Part shown: piece by piece, positions 62,766 through 64,000 of the stretch | Layout: the number at the start of each line of letters is the position of its first letter | How positions within the stretch are numbered: the stretch's first letter is position 1 | Assembly (NCBI GenBank): GCA_023665085.1 | Contig: JAMPEQ010000008.1 | Span: 1 to 64,000, forward strand | Reading direction: 5' to 3' | Origin: Bacteroides sp. | Lineage (GTDB): Bacteria; Bacillota; Clostridia; Oscillospirales; Acutalibacteraceae | Length of the DNA: 64,000 nt | Program-made: the position numbers and the translations under genes | Notes under the pieces: generated by a model | Seen by the model: only the letters and a program-made list of their open reading frames with translations | Database searches by the model: none | Told to the model about the DNA's origin: nothing

Positions 62766-64000
62766 TTTCTTTGTTGTTACTGTTTTAGCTTTTGACCATG
62801 AAGAATAGATTTTTGTATTCTTACCGTTTACCTTGACTGTTTTGTAAGTACGAATCCGAACATAATACTTTTTCTTTGCCTTGAGCTTTGAAATTGATTT
62901 TGATGTTGTTTTATTTTTGCTTACTGTTACAGTCTTTGCACTTTTGAATTTTGACGATGTGCTGTACTGTATCTGATAGCCTGTTGTCTGTGAAGTAAGC
63001 TTTTTCCACTTTACAGTAAACTTCTTTTTGCCGGCTGTCAACTTTGTAATACTTGTTGATTTCGGCTTGATTGTAAAGGTTTTTGTTGCTGTTGCGCTGT
63101 AATTGCCTTTAAATTTAATTGTAACGCTGTACTTTCCTACAGCCTTTCTGCCTTTAGCATATGTTACTGTGTAATCGGTATTTTTCTTGAGTACTTTACC
63201 TTTGGCATCTTTAACGGTTACAGCAGGTGTGCGGACTTTTCCGTTATAAGTGTAGGTTGTTGTGCTTAGATTTATTGCTGATATTTTAGGTATTGCTGTG
63301 GTTGATTTTACTGTGTTACAGCGTGTGCATTTATTTACAATACTTCCTGCTTTGCTTGATGTTGCTTGGGTTATATTGTTTTTATAGCTGTGTCCCAGTG
63401 CTTTTTTGATATCTGATTTGTAGCTGTAAGCACAGTTTTGACATTTGTGAAGTGTATATCCGCCAGAAGTGCATGTAGCTTTGACAGTTGTTGTCAAATC
63501 AATGTGCTTTGTGTTTGGAGGAACTTCACCTTCGCCCATTTTTTCTGCACAGTTGTCGCATTCAAGATCTCTGACAAAGCCTGCACTGCAGTTTGAGCCT
63601 TGCGGAATGGTCCACACAGTTTTGTCGTGGGGGCAAACATAAGTTTCAGATGATATCGGATATTTATTTTGAAAATCCTCGGTTTTATAATCACTTTCAA
63701 GGATGTGCATATAATCGTCTAATGTATTTGTGCCACACAGAAAATAGTCATAAACAATTTCATTCGACCAGTAATTGCCGGTATTACTATTTACATCATC
63801 TGTCTTTGTGTCATCCCAAGTACAGTCAACATAATAATTTGCACCGTCTATATTTACAAGATTCCATGCATGATTTGCACTTGTAACAACTCGGCATTTA
63901 ACGTTATTTTCATAACATAGTCTGTAATACAAAGTAGCATAGCTTTGACAAACTGCCACACCTGTAAACAAACCACCATATGCAGTGTACTGGTTGATGT
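62763..64000 (-). CDS. Transglutaminase-like surface protein with basic tail (5' end beyond the window)
   Basis: At least 412 aa; the frame stays open to the right edge, so the N-terminus is missing. The first part is a transglutaminase/protease-like domain with the Cys-His-Asp triad in VAVCQSYA, NHAWNLV and VDCTWDD. A CxxC-containing middle (CDNC, CQNC, CTRC) follows, then two Lys-rich beta-sandwich modules ending KTVTTKK, nearly the same as in the LRR protein at 9882. Likely secreted and attached to the wall by the tail. It may cross-link or cleave proteins; most bacterial members are proteases or of unknown function. Confidence 0.85.
   Translation of the reverse strand, partial: INQYTAYGGLFTGVAVCQSYATLYYRLCYENNVKCRVVTSANHAWNLVNIDGANYYVDCTWDDTKTDDVNSNTGNYWSNEIVYDYFLCGTNTLDDYMHILESDYKTEDFQNKYPISSETYVCPHDKTVWTIPQGSNCSAGFVRDLECDNCAEKMGEGEVPPNTKHIDLTTTVKATCTSGGYTLHKCQNCAYSYKSDIKKALGHSYKNNITQATSSKAGSIVNKCTRCNTVKSTTAIPKISAINLSTTTYTYNGKVRTPAVTVKDAKGKVLKKNTDYTVTYAKGRKAVGKYSVTIKFKGNYSATATKTFTIKPKSTSITKLTAGKKKFTVKWKKLTSQTTGYQIQYSTSSKFKSAKTVTVSKNKTTSKSISKLKAKKKYYVRIRTYKTVKVNGKNTKIYSSWSKAKTVTTKK

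Overview
The window is a low-GC stretch of a spore-forming anaerobic Firmicute, most likely a gut Clostridia of the Oscillospiraceae/Ruminococcaceae type. This rests on AT-rich intergenic DNA with sigma-A promoters, strong GGAGG-type ribosome sites with several TTG/GTG starts, sporulation genes (spoIIE, a ylbJ-type gene, CotF-like coat genes), an Ech-type [NiFe] hydrogenase, queuine salvage and HrcA/CIRCE control of htpG. The species is not identifiable from the sequence alone. No rRNA, tRNA, CRISPR array, insertion sequence or prophage was seen.

Layout. 1-2.7 kb: a YlbJ-like membrane protein, then a promoter and a structured leader with a terminator (riboswitch candidate) ahead of a QueL-like radical SAM enzyme and a YhhQ queuosine-precursor transporter. 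2.8-6.5 kb: prmA and yhaM (minus strand), then a zinc-ribbon/PASTA membrane protein whose kinase domain has lost its catalytic residues. 6.6-9.8 kb: TetR regulator, SDR oxidoreductase and GPH-family symporter. 9.9-12 kb: secreted leucine-rich-repeat protein with a very basic C-terminal tail that recurs in the protein at the right edge. 12.1-22 kb (minus strand): echABCDEF followed by hypF, hypC, hypD and hypE, a membrane-bound proton-pumping hydrogenase and part of its cofactor machinery (no hypA or hypB here). 22.2-24.2 kb: secreted polysaccharide deacetylase and two small CotF-like coat proteins. 24.2-26.6 kb: polar amino-acid ABC transporter whose binding protein looks circularly permuted. 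26.7-32.9 kb (minus): iolB, ktrA, ktrB, a PglF/CapD-type dehydratase and a CHAP-domain surface protein, closely packed. 33-37.9 kb: serine beta-lactamase-like hydrolase, a GlmS-like SIS protein and spoIIE. 38-41.5 kb: the minimal two-gene SUF-like Fe-S system (smsC-smsB), then a HAAS-type membrane protein with its PadR regulator. 41.6-43.3 kb: PHP phosphoesterase and YeiH transporter. 43.4-57.2 kb (minus): a 14-kb extracellular polysaccharide operon. 57.4-64 kb: Dabb protein, RNase Y, GDPD phosphodiesterase, CIRCE-controlled htpG and an edge-truncated transglutaminase-like surface protein.

How the genes work together. Ech couples ferredoxin oxidation to H2 formation and ion pumping, and HypF/C/D/E build the Fe(CN)2CO part of its active site. 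The polysaccharide operon starts with a Wzz-like chain-length protein and its tyrosine kinase partner, then a polyprenyl-phosphate sugar transferase, four GT-type glycosyltransferases, a DUF6625-like protein, two acyltransferases, a polymerase and a VanZ-like protein. No Wzx flippase is present in the window. A radical SAM/SPASM protein sits in the middle of this operon without an obvious job. The most unusual items are the queL leader RNA, the permuted binding protein, the PASTA pseudokinase, the 26-29 bp inverted repeat covering the hypF ribosome site, and the shared basic tail of two surface proteins.
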